The notes under the pieces were generated by a model that was not told where the DNA came from, made no database searches, and worked only from the letters and a program-made list of their open reading frames with translations. This document shows, one piece after another, positions 54,335 through 61,879 of a stretch of DNA of 64,000 nt. The DNA is from Rhizosphaericola mali (GTDB lineage Bacteria > Bacteroidota > Bacteroidia > Chitinophagales > Chitinophagaceae), in contig NZ_CP044016.1 of NCBI RefSeq assembly GCF_004337365.2, forward strand, positions 3,224,001 through 3,288,000, written 5' to 3'. The stretch's first letter is position 1; every line of letters begins with the position of its first letter. The translations under genes were made by a program, and so were the position numbers.

Positions 54335-56674
54335 ATGACTACAGTTATCAAAATGTTTGTCTTTTCAATTATGATGATAACAATTTTTAATTTTTCTTAT
54401 GGTCAAAACCAGACATCACCTCTTTCAATCAAAGTCTTAAATGAAAGTAATATTCCGATAGAAGGCGCCATCATTTTCCTAGACTCTTTAGGTAAAAGTC
54501 TAGGAAGCACGGACGCTACGGGATCTTATATTATAAAAAAAACAAATAAATCACATCGTATATATATTAGTAATGTAGGTTACACAACAGATTCTGTAGA
54601 TATTGACAGCACTAAAAGATCTATATATATATTCACATTACATCCATTACATAATTATTTGGATACAGTTCTTGTCAAAAATATCAACCAAATAATCAAG
54701 GACAAGCCACTCATTGGCTTAACTAGTTTGGATATGACGAAAAATAAATACATTCCAGTCATTTTTGGAGAACAAGACGTATTAAAATCCATACAATTAT
54801 TGCCGGGTATTAAATCTGCTGGCGACGGCAATAGCGGCTTCTACGTTAGAGGGGGTAATACAGATCAAAATTTAATACTCTACGACGAAGCCCCGATATA
54901 TAATGCGTCACATTTGTTAGGTTTTTTTTCAACATTCAACGCCGACATAATACAATCTCTAAATGTTTACAAAGGAGATCTTCCCGCGAATTACGGTGGG
55001 CGACTATCCTCTCTAGTAGATATAAAATCCAAAGATGGTGACAACACAAAAACAAATTATAGCGGTAGTATCGGACTTATATCCTCGCATATAAATATAG
55101 ATGGACCAATCAAACGTAACAAAAGCAGTTTTTATTTGTCCGCTAGACGTACCTATGTTGACGCATTATTGAAACTATCATCAGATACGTCTATCAGAAA
55201 AAATGTACTAAATTTTTATGACATAAATGCAAAACTATCCTTTAAAGTAAAAAAAGGTAATCTAAGCTTTTCCTTATATAAAGGGAGAGATAATCTAGGA
55301 TTAAATAATCAATTTGGTCTAAGTTGGGGCAATACTTTAATTTCTGGAAATTATAGTCATTGGCAAAATTATAAATTAAGCTCCATTACTACCATTTATC
55401 ATACTTCCTACAATTACCTAATCAATCTAGATATGGATAAAACACCAACGAATCCAAGCGATGTTCAAATATTATCTAAAATAAGTGATTTTGGTTTCAA
55501 GCATGAAAAACAATTAAAATTTCATAAAAATCAGATATTTTATGTAGGATTGAGTTCGATTTATCACAGAATAACACCAGGAAGTATATATGCAAATCAA
55601 TATGCCAACTATAATACATTGATTCAACCAAAGAAATACAGTTTGGAAAATAATTTATGGATTGCAGACAATATCACTTTCGGAAAATATAGTGTTCATC
55701 TTGGACTTAGAGCAAGTGACTTTATGATTTTAGGACCAGGTATATTTTATGACTATGATAATAGCGGTAATTTAATTGACTCTTCTAAACATCTACACCG
55801 AAGTATTGTTAAAAACTATTGGAATCTAGAACCAAGATTTACATTTAACTATAGTATAACTACAAACATAAATATAAAATTAGGCTACGCTAGAAATACT
55901 CAAAATATCCATTTACTTAACAACACAGGCGTAAGCACACCGACAGACATCTGGCTATCAAGTACCAATAATATAAAACCTGAAATTGCTGATCAATATT
56001 CTATGGGCATCAATATTACATCTACAAATAAGACTTATGATTTTACATCGGAATTGTATTACAAAAAACTCGAAAATCAAATAGATTATAAAAATGGCGC
56101 TGACTTGCAAATAAATACTTATATAGAATCACAACTGCTTTATGGAAAAGGGAAAACTTATGGATGGGAAAATATTTTAAAGAAAAACAATGGCAAACTG
56201 ACTGGATGGATTAGCTATACCTACTCTAGGTCTATGAAAAAAATAATGGGAATTAATAACGATTCTTATTATCCTACTTTTCAGGATAGACCCAATGAAC
56301 TTTCCATTGTTGCGATCTATAAGTCTAATAATAAATGGACATATTCAAGTACATTTATTTATTACACAGGTCCTGCAGTTACCTACCCAAGTGCCAAATA
56401 TACAATTGATGGCATATACGTCAACTATTATTCGGGGCGTAATCAGAACAGATATCCTGCATATCATAGACTTGATCTGTCTGCCACATATACACCATTA
56501 ACTAAAAGAAATTATCACTCTAGTTGGACATTTGGAATTTTTAATGCTTATGGTAGGGAAAATACTTATAAGATAGATTTTATAAAAGATCCAAATAACC
56601 CAAATAAAACTATCGCAAGACAAACTGCGCTATTTAGATTTATTCCTACAATTACGTATAATTTTAAATTTTAG
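54335..56674 (+). CDS. TonB-dependent outer-membrane receptor with carboxypeptidase-like N-domain
   Basis: A 779-residue importer. A signal peptide (to about residue 23, ending NFSYGQ) leads to a CarboxypepD_reg-like domain (about 30-100, LNESNIPIEGAIIFLDSLGK), then a plug with QLLPGIKSAGDGNSGFYVRGG and YNASHLLGFFSTFNADIIQS, and a beta-barrel ending RFIPTITYNFKF. This subtype is commonly followed by a DUF4249 lipoprotein, as here (2-nt gap), so the two are one operon and probably form a receptor-lipoprotein complex. The ligand is unknown. An ATG at 54353 is an alternative start. Confidence 0.93.
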   Translation: MTTVIKMFVFSIMMITIFNFSYGQNQTSPLSIKVLNESNIPIEGAIIFLDSLGKSLGSTDATGSYIIKKTNKSHRIYISNVGYTTDSVDIDSTKRSIYIFTLHPLHNYLDTVLVKNINQIIKDKPLIGLTSLDMTKNKYIPVIFGEQDVLKSIQLLPGIKSAGDGNSGFYVRGGNTDQNLILYDEAPIYNASHLLGFFSTFNADIIQSLNVYKGDLPANYGGRLSSLVDIKSKDGDNTKTNYSGSIGLISSHINIDGPIKRNKSSFYLSARRTYVDALLKLSSDTSIRKNVLNFYDINAKLSFKVKKGNLSFSLYKGRDNLGLNNQFGLSWGNTLISGNYSHWQNYKLSSITTIYHTSYNYLINLDMDKTPTNPSDVQILSKISDFGFKHEKQLKFHKNQIFYVGLSSIYHRITPGSIYANQYANYNTLIQPKKYSLENNLWIADNITFGKYSVHLGLRASDFMILGPGIFYDYDNSGNLIDSSKHLHRSIVKNYWNLEPRFTFNYSITTNINIKLGYARNTQNIHLLNNTGVSTPTDIWLSSTNNIKPEIADQYSMGINITSTNKTYDFTSELYYKKLENQIDYKNGADLQINTYIESQLLYGKGKTYGWENILKKNNGKLTGWISYTYSRSMKKIMGINNDSYYPTFQDRPNELSIVAIYKSNNKWTYSSTFIYYTGPAVTYPSAKYTIDGIYVNYYSGRNQNRYPAYHRLDLSATYTPLTKRNYHSSWTFGIFNAYGRENTYKIDFIKDPNNPNKTIARQTALFRFIPTITYNFKF

Positions 56675-56676
56675 TA

Positions 56677-57510
56677 ATGAAAAAAATATATAAACTTATT
56701 ATCTTATTATTTCTTTATAGTTGTGAAAAAAACATTACCGTAAAATTGACTGATGCTAAAACAATGAATGTTATCTATGCCTCTGTAACAGATTATAGTT
56801 CAATGCAAGCAACTCTTTCTGAGTCCGTTAGCTTTTACGCAGACAATAGCTTTCCTGCCATAAGTGGAGCTATCGTAAACATTTTGGATTCTAATACGAA
56901 TCTTGGCTATTCATTATCTGAAATGAATTATGCAGGATACTATACTAATTCTAAAAGAGGAAAACAAGGAAGCATATACAAACTAAGTGTCAATATTAAT
57001 GATACGATATACACTGCCTCTGCACAGATGCCTTATAGAGTCCACCTAGATTCTATAACATTCCAACAACAAAACATATTAGGTATCGAAATCATACAAC
57101 CTATACTACATTTTCAAGACCCTATAGACACCACAAATTATTACAGGATCATCGTAACAAATATTAGTAGTGGAAAAATAAACTCATTTAATCTAAATGA
57201 TCGATTATCTGACGGGCGCTATATGCATTATACATTAGACTATGACAGTAGTTATATTCATGAAAAAGACACACTAGAAATAGAACTAAGATCTCAAAAC
57301 AGAGCTAGTTACAACTATTTTAGTCAAATAGAAAATAGTGCTGGTGCTAGTGCTAAAAATGCAATCAATACAGCACCAGACAACCCTGAGAGCAATCTTA
57401 CCAATGGTGCGCTGGGCTTATTCGATATTTACTCAAGAAGTTTCCACAAAGTTCTTGTTCCATCAAGTATAGCTACCAATAATTATTGGAGCGAGATCTG
57501 GCTAAAATAA
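56677..57510 (+). CDS. DUF4249 lipoprotein, TonB receptor partner
   Basis: A 277-residue lipoprotein: KKIYKLIILLFLYSC ends in a lipobox Cys near residue 16, followed by EKNITVKL. The mature beta-rich part has the DUF4249 features: an ISGAIVNILDSNTNLGYSLS segment, GSIYKLSVNINDTIYTASAQMP, and a C-terminal NGALGLFDIYSRSFHKVLVP. The start lies 2 nt after the TonB receptor stop, indicating translational coupling. It probably sits on the cell surface with the receptor; its exact role is not known. It ends 1 nt before the convergent rsmA stop. Confidence 0.88.
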   Translation: MKKIYKLIILLFLYSCEKNITVKLTDAKTMNVIYASVTDYSSMQATLSESVSFYADNSFPAISGAIVNILDSNTNLGYSLSEMNYAGYYTNSKRGKQGSIYKLSVNINDTIYTASAQMPYRVHLDSITFQQQNILGIEIIQPILHFQDPIDTTNYYRIIVTNISSGKINSFNLNDRLSDGRYMHYTLDYDSSYIHEKDTLEIELRSQNRASYNYFSQIENSAGASAKNAINTAPDNPESNLTNGALGLFDIYSRSFHKVLVPSSIATNNYWSEIWLK

Positions 57511-57511
57511 A

Positions 57512-58270
57512 TTAATTCATCTTAAACGTCAGTGCAGCAAATTCATTTACACTCAATTGCTCAGCTCTTTTATCGAAAATAGGATCTTGTAATACTTCAG
57601 CGCTAAATAAACTTTTAGTTGCATTTCTCAAGGTTTTTCTACGTTGATTAAATGCCAATTTAACAAGAACAAATAAAGACCTTTCCGATTTAAAATTAGG
57701 AAGAATACTTCTTTTTGTAAGGCGAATAACGCCGCTCATCACCTTAGGAGGTGGATTAAATGATTCAGGAGGGACATCAAATAAATATTTAACATCATAA
57801 TATGCCTGAACTAGTACACTCAAAATTCCATAGGTTTTACTTCCTGGTCCTGCAGCCACTCGATCGGCTACTTCCTTTTGAAACATTCCAATCGAGTCCG
57901 TTACTTGATTTTTCCAATCTAAAATTTTAAATAAAATTTGACTGGAGATATTGTAGGGAAAATTACCAATTACTACAAAATTATTTTCAAAAGGCGCATC
58001 TATATCCAAGATACTAGCTTCAATGATTTTGTTTGCAAGTGTTGGATATATTTTTTCCAAATAAATTACTTTTTCATTATCTAATTCTACTGCTTTAAAA
58101 TCAATACCTTCAATAGATTGTAAATACTTAGTCAGTGCACCAGCACCTGGCCCCACCTCTAAAAGCTGCCTGTATTGAATTGATGTTAATTCCTCCACAA
58201 TTCTCTTGGTAACATTTTCATCTTTTAAGAAATGTTGCCCTAATGATTTTTTTAATGTATAGTCTGTCAA
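57512..58270 (-). CDS. rsmA: 16S rRNA dimethyladenosine transferase
   Basis: A 252-residue enzyme that dimethylates two adjacent adenines at the 3-prime end of 16S rRNA in 30S biogenesis. It begins YTLKKSLGQHFLKDENV, has the SAM motif LEVGPGAGALTKYL, the catalytic GNFPYNISSQILFK (NFPY in place of the usual N(L/I)PY) and the C-terminal PPKVMSGVIRL and FNQRRKTLRN. The start is a TTG at 58270: an in-frame stop lies three codons upstream and no ATG precedes the conserved N-terminus. It follows the epimerase gene by 17 nt in the pdxA operon. Confidence 0.96.
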   Translation of the reverse strand: MTDYTLKKSLGQHFLKDENVTKRIVEELTSIQYRQLLEVGPGAGALTKYLQSIEGIDFKAVELDNEKVIYLEKIYPTLANKIIEASILDIDAPFENNFVVIGNFPYNISSQILFKILDWKNQVTDSIGMFQKEVADRVAAGPGSKTYGILSVLVQAYYDVKYLFDVPPESFNPPPKVMSGVIRLTKRSILPNFKSERSLFVLVKLAFNQRRKTLRNATKSLFSAEVLQDPIFDKRAEQLSVNEFAALTFKMN

Positions 58271-58287
58271 AAAATTAAATTAAAAAC

Positions 58288-59157
58288 TTAGAAAATTGAG
58301 ATGCTCCAGCTAGACTCATATACTTGCGCCGCTTGTAGAATTTTAATACCCTCCTTCTCTTCCAACACTCCACTCACTGCCTCATTATCCGCAATACCAT
58401 CCCAAGGCTCTATGCATAGAAAATCAGCATCTTTGGCACTCCAAATTCCCATATATGGATATTCTTTGAAAGCAATAGTAATCCCGTGTGTATCATCTTT
58501 TGTCTGAATGGTTATCTTATCGGAAACCAATTCTTTAAATACCAATGCATCTTTATAAAACAAACTTTTATGTAAAGGCAGCTCATCTGAATCGTTCAAA
58601 AAAGGAATGGCATTTATTTTAGTTTGCCCACTATCATCTAATGGGTAGATAGATACTGTTTCTTTTTTCTCAAATTTTAAACTATAATCCTCAAAAGTTA
58701 AATCTTTATTTAAAGGGACATTAAATGCAGGGTGAGCACCTACAGAGAAATACATTGCATCTTTCCCCATGTTTTTGACTATATACTTAACTATCAATTC
58801 AGATTTATTAATCGTATATTGTACCAAAAATTGGAAGTGAAATGGATATTTGGTTAAAGAATCTGCCGTATCAGACATACCAAATGAAATACTAGTCTCA
58901 GTTTGCTCGATTACAGAAAAAATACTATCTCTAGCAAAGCCATGTCTACCCAAGCTATATTTATTACCACCAAAACTATATTCATTGTCTTTTAAACCGC
59001 CAACTATAGGAAATAGTACAGGACTATGCTTTCCCCAAAAAACAGGATCTCCTCCCCACATATATTCAACTCCTGTCTCTTTATTTATCAAGGATTGTAG
59101 TTCCGCGCCTTTCTCAACAAATCCAGCCTTTATAAAATTATTTTCTAAATAAATCAT
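58288..59157 (-). CDS. Aldose 1-epimerase family protein (LacX-like)
   Basis: A 289-residue cytoplasmic galactose-mutarotase-like protein. It has the family blocks LENNFIKAGFVEKGAELQSL, WGGDPVFWGKHSPVLFPIVG, RHGFARDSIF, a catalytic-site GAHPAFNVPL and the FLCIEPWDG motif. It would interconvert sugar anomers, or act on a related phosphosugar as the LacX/YeaD subgroup does; the substrate is unknown. It lies 11 nt after pdxA and 17 nt before rsmA, in the middle of a conserved pdxA-rsmA pair. Confidence 0.92.
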   Translation of the reverse strand: MIYLENNFIKAGFVEKGAELQSLINKETGVEYMWGGDPVFWGKHSPVLFPIVGGLKDNEYSFGGNKYSLGRHGFARDSIFSVIEQTETSISFGMSDTADSLTKYPFHFQFLVQYTINKSELIVKYIVKNMGKDAMYFSVGAHPAFNVPLNKDLTFEDYSLKFEKKETVSIYPLDDSGQTKINAIPFLNDSDELPLHKSLFYKDALVFKELVSDKITIQTKDDTHGITIAFKEYPYMGIWSAKDADFLCIEPWDGIADNEAVSGVLEEKEGIKILQAAQVYESSWSISIF

Positions 59158-59168
59158 AATCCTGCTTT

Positions 59169-60254
59169 TTAATCTAAAACGATTTTTTCATCTGCTAAAT
59201 TACCTAAAATTCTCTCACTCATCTTTTTAATTGGATCAGCTCTATCTTCTTCATATTGAAAACGCATGCGCACAATATCTACCGCCAAAAAAATAGATTC
59301 TAAAGTAGAGGTACTATCAGCGATTCCTTTCCCCGCAATATCCATTGCTGTTCCGTGATCAGGACTAGTACGTACAACTGGCATCCCTGCTGTATAATTA
59401 ACCCCTTCTCCTATTGCTAAAGATTTAAATGGAATCATTCCTTGATCATGATACATTGCAAGTACTGCATCAAAGTTATTATAATGACCGTGTGCAAAAA
59501 ATCCATCTGCTGGATAAGGACCAAATGCAAGAATGTCTTTATTTCTTGCTAATTTTATTGCAGGTTTAATGATTGTTTCTTCCTCATTACCAATTAAACC
59601 ATCATCACTTGCATGAGGATTTAACCCTAACACAGCAATCTTGGGTTTTGTTATACCAAAATCAACTCGTAAACTCTCTTGAATGATTTTTAGTTTGCTT
59701 ACTATTATGTCTTTATCCAATGAGTTAGCAACCTCTTTAATAGGAATATGTTCAGTTACAACTGCAACTCGCATATTCTCTGCACACATGAACATAACTA
59801 CATCTTGACAATCAAAATACTCTTTCAAAAATGGAGTATGCCCTGTATAATGAAATTCATCAGAGAGGATTGTTTTTTTATGAATTGGAGCAGTAACTAG
59901 TGCATGAATTTCTCCATTTTTTAACGCTTCAGTAGCCGTTTTTAAAGATATCCAAGCATACTTACCTATTTCCGTATTCATCTGCCCTGGCTGAATAGCT
60001 ACATCTTCTTCCCAACAATTATAAACATTAACTTGCTTTGTATTTAAAGTAGCTAAATCTTTTACTATTGTAAAATTGAAATTACCTTCAATAATTCCTT
60101 TTTTATAAAAATTTATACATTTATTATTCGCAAAAATGATAGGAGTACAAATACTTAGAAGTTGATTGTTACTTACGGCCTTGATTACTACCTCTAATCC
60201 AACTCCATTTAAATCACCACAACTAAATCCAATAATAGGTTTGATTTTTTCCAT
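59169..60254 (-). CDS. pdxA: 4-hydroxythreonine-4-phosphate dehydrogenase
   Basis: A 361-residue enzyme of DXP-dependent vitamin B6 synthesis that oxidises 4-phosphohydroxy-L-threonine with NAD. It begins IIGFSCGDLNGVGLEVVIKA (the usual GDPxGIGPE becomes GDLNGVGLE), has TAPIHKKTI, the metal-binding His in YTGHTPFLKE, the GLNPHASDDGLIGNEE block, the FGPYPADGFF block, and DAVLAMYHDQGMIPFKSLA. It is longer than the E. coli enzyme (329). A perfect -7 box precedes it, and the epimerase and rsmA genes follow at 11 and 17 nt as an operon. Confidence 0.95.
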   Translation of the reverse strand: MEKIKPIIGFSCGDLNGVGLEVVIKAVSNNQLLSICTPIIFANNKCINFYKKGIIEGNFNFTIVKDLATLNTKQVNVYNCWEEDVAIQPGQMNTEIGKYAWISLKTATEALKNGEIHALVTAPIHKKTILSDEFHYTGHTPFLKEYFDCQDVVMFMCAENMRVAVVTEHIPIKEVANSLDKDIIVSKLKIIQESLRVDFGITKPKIAVLGLNPHASDDGLIGNEEETIIKPAIKLARNKDILAFGPYPADGFFAHGHYNNFDAVLAMYHDQGMIPFKSLAIGEGVNYTAGMPVVRTSPDHGTAMDIAGKGIADSTSTLESIFLAVDIVRMRFQYEEDRADPIKKMSERILGNLADEKIVLD

Positions 60255-60272
60255 TACAATATCTTATAGCTA

Positions 60273-60280
60273 CAAAAATA
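60273..60280 (-). promoter_or_regulatory. -7 promoter box of the pdxA operon
   Basis: TATTTTTG on the minus strand, a perfect match, ending 19 nt before the ATG at 60254. Confidence 0.6.
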
Positions 60281-60302
60281 AACAAGTTTGTCTAGTATTT
60301 TT

Positions 60303-60342
60303 CCAAAAATAAAAGCCATCCCTAATTAATAAGGAATGGCTT
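60303..60342 (-). terminator. Terminator of the SurA-like gene
   Basis: AAGCCATCCCT and AGGAATGGCTT pair with one mismatch around an 8-nt loop, and on the minus strand TTTTATTTTTGG follows. It lies between the PPIase stop and the pdxA promoter, so the two are separate transcripts. Confidence 0.75.
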
Positions 60343-60363
60343 AACTATTTTTTATCCAAATTA

Positions 60364-61779
60364 TTATCTAATAATATTCTGTTCTTTATCTAACTGGTCA
60401 GAAACTTGTTTCCATTGATTCAATGTAGAACAATCACTCACGGCATTCTGATCCAGATGAACGTAATATTGAGGAATATGACTTAAAAACCATTGATCTA
60501 AAATTTTTTCTTTCTTTTGATTCAACGCTTCATTAGAGATTACATCATAATCATCTTTTAAATTTTCACGATGTGCATTTGTTTTAGATCTTAGAAAAAC
60601 AATTCTTACAGATTCTTTGTCTAGATTGCTTGGATCTTTAAATACATCTGGCATGCTAATTTCACCAGGTTGTAAACTAGTCACGGTCTTTACTAATGAA
60701 GGATCTTTAATATCATCAATAGTTATTTTAGGTGAACCGTCTGGCGTAGTAATTGCACCTCCTGTATATCGACCGCTTTCATCATCGCCATATAAGCTTA
60801 CTGCAGCATTGAAAGTCACTACTTTATCCAAAATAAAAGTACGAACATGCGTCAAACTATCTTGTGCCTCCTTAATCTCCGCTTGATTAATTGGTGGTAT
60901 AAGTAGGATATGTCTAACAACGGCATCATCACCTACTCTACTAACCATTTGAATAAGATGATAACCAAATTGAGTTTTCACTACAGGAGATATTTGTCCA
61001 TCTTTTAAACGAAAAGCTGCAGAAACAAATTTAGGATCAAAACTAGAGGTCGTTCTATTAATATTATACATACCTCCATTATCCTTACTACCTGGATCCT
61101 GAGAATAGATTTTTGCTAATTCATCAAATTTTCTTTTGCCAGATTCCACTTCTTTCTTATATCCCATTAACTGTTCAGAAAGATAATCTTCTACTTCTTT
61201 ATTAGCTTTTGGATGCATGATAATCTGGCTCACCTCATATTCTGCCTCAAAATAAGGCAAACTATCTTTAGGAATTTTATTGTAATACGCCTCAACCTCT
61301 TCTGGCGTAATTTTAATACTCTTTACAATACTTTGTTGTTCCGCACTTGATAATTCTTGTTCTTTGAAATAAGGACGCATATCTTCCCTAAATTGAAAAA
61401 GGCTTTTCCCTGCATTTGCCTCAAATGCATCACGAGACCCTGCCATTCTCACAAATTGTCTCAATTTATTATCCAATTTGGCATCAATGTCATCATCAGA
61501 AACAGGCAATGAATCACGCTGAGCTTGTATCATCAATACCTTGCGCATCAACATATTACGCAACATCACGCATTCAAAATCTGGAGGCAGATTTGCATCA
61601 GAACCAGAGGCAACAGCATTCCTTTTATTATCACGAATAGCATTGTCTATATCCGATTGCAAAATTATATCACCACCTACTTGAGCGATAATTTTATCTG
61701 CAATTACTTTCTGTTGTTGAGCATTAGAATAGAAATTAAAAGCAAATAATAATACTAAAAGCAGAATAATTTTTTTCAT
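60364..61779 (-). CDS. SurA-like periplasmic peptidyl-prolyl isomerase
   Basis: A 471-residue exported chaperone/PPIase for outer-membrane proteins. The ATG at 61779 begins the signal peptide (MKKIILLLVLLFAFNFYSNAQ); a TTG at 61815 lies upstream of the promoter box and is rejected. A SurA-N-like helical domain starts with IIAQVGGDIILQSDIDNAIR, followed by a parvulin domain (EYEVSQIIMHPKANKEVEDY to GYHLIQMVSRVG) and a second, less typical one (VVRHILLIPPI onward). It precedes pdxA, and rsmA lies two genes later, matching the surA-pdxA-rsmA order of E. coli. Confidence 0.92.
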   Translation of the reverse strand: MKKIILLLVLLFAFNFYSNAQQQKVIADKIIAQVGGDIILQSDIDNAIRDNKRNAVASGSDANLPPDFECVMLRNMLMRKVLMIQAQRDSLPVSDDDIDAKLDNKLRQFVRMAGSRDAFEANAGKSLFQFREDMRPYFKEQELSSAEQQSIVKSIKITPEEVEAYYNKIPKDSLPYFEAEYEVSQIIMHPKANKEVEDYLSEQLMGYKKEVESGKRKFDELAKIYSQDPGSKDNGGMYNINRTTSSFDPKFVSAAFRLKDGQISPVVKTQFGYHLIQMVSRVGDDAVVRHILLIPPINQAEIKEAQDSLTHVRTFILDKVVTFNAAVSLYGDDESGRYTGGAITTPDGSPKITIDDIKDPSLVKTVTSLQPGEISMPDVFKDPSNLDKESVRIVFLRSKTNAHRENLKDDYDVISNEALNQKKEKILDQWFLSHIPQYYVHLDQNAVSDCSTLNQWKQVSDQLDKEQNIIR

Positions 61780-61797
61780 ATTATTTTTCAATATTTT

Positions 61798-61805
61798 CAA
61801 AAATA
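61798..61805 (-). promoter_or_regulatory. -7 promoter box of the SurA-like gene
   Basis: TATTTTTG on the minus strand, a perfect match, ending 19 nt before the ATG at 61779. It rules out the TTG at 61815 as the start. Confidence 0.6.
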
Positions 61806-61820
61806 AATATTCCAAATATG

Positions 61821-61844
61821 AAAAAAGCCTTTTTACAGGCTTTT
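61821..61844 (-). terminator. Terminator of infB
   Basis: AAAAGCCT and AGGCTTTT form an 8-bp stem around TTTTAC, about 36 nt beyond the infB stop on the minus strand, and a T-run follows. Confidence 0.75.
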
Positions 61845-61879
61845 AACATAAAAATTTATTTTTTAGATGTATAACTATC

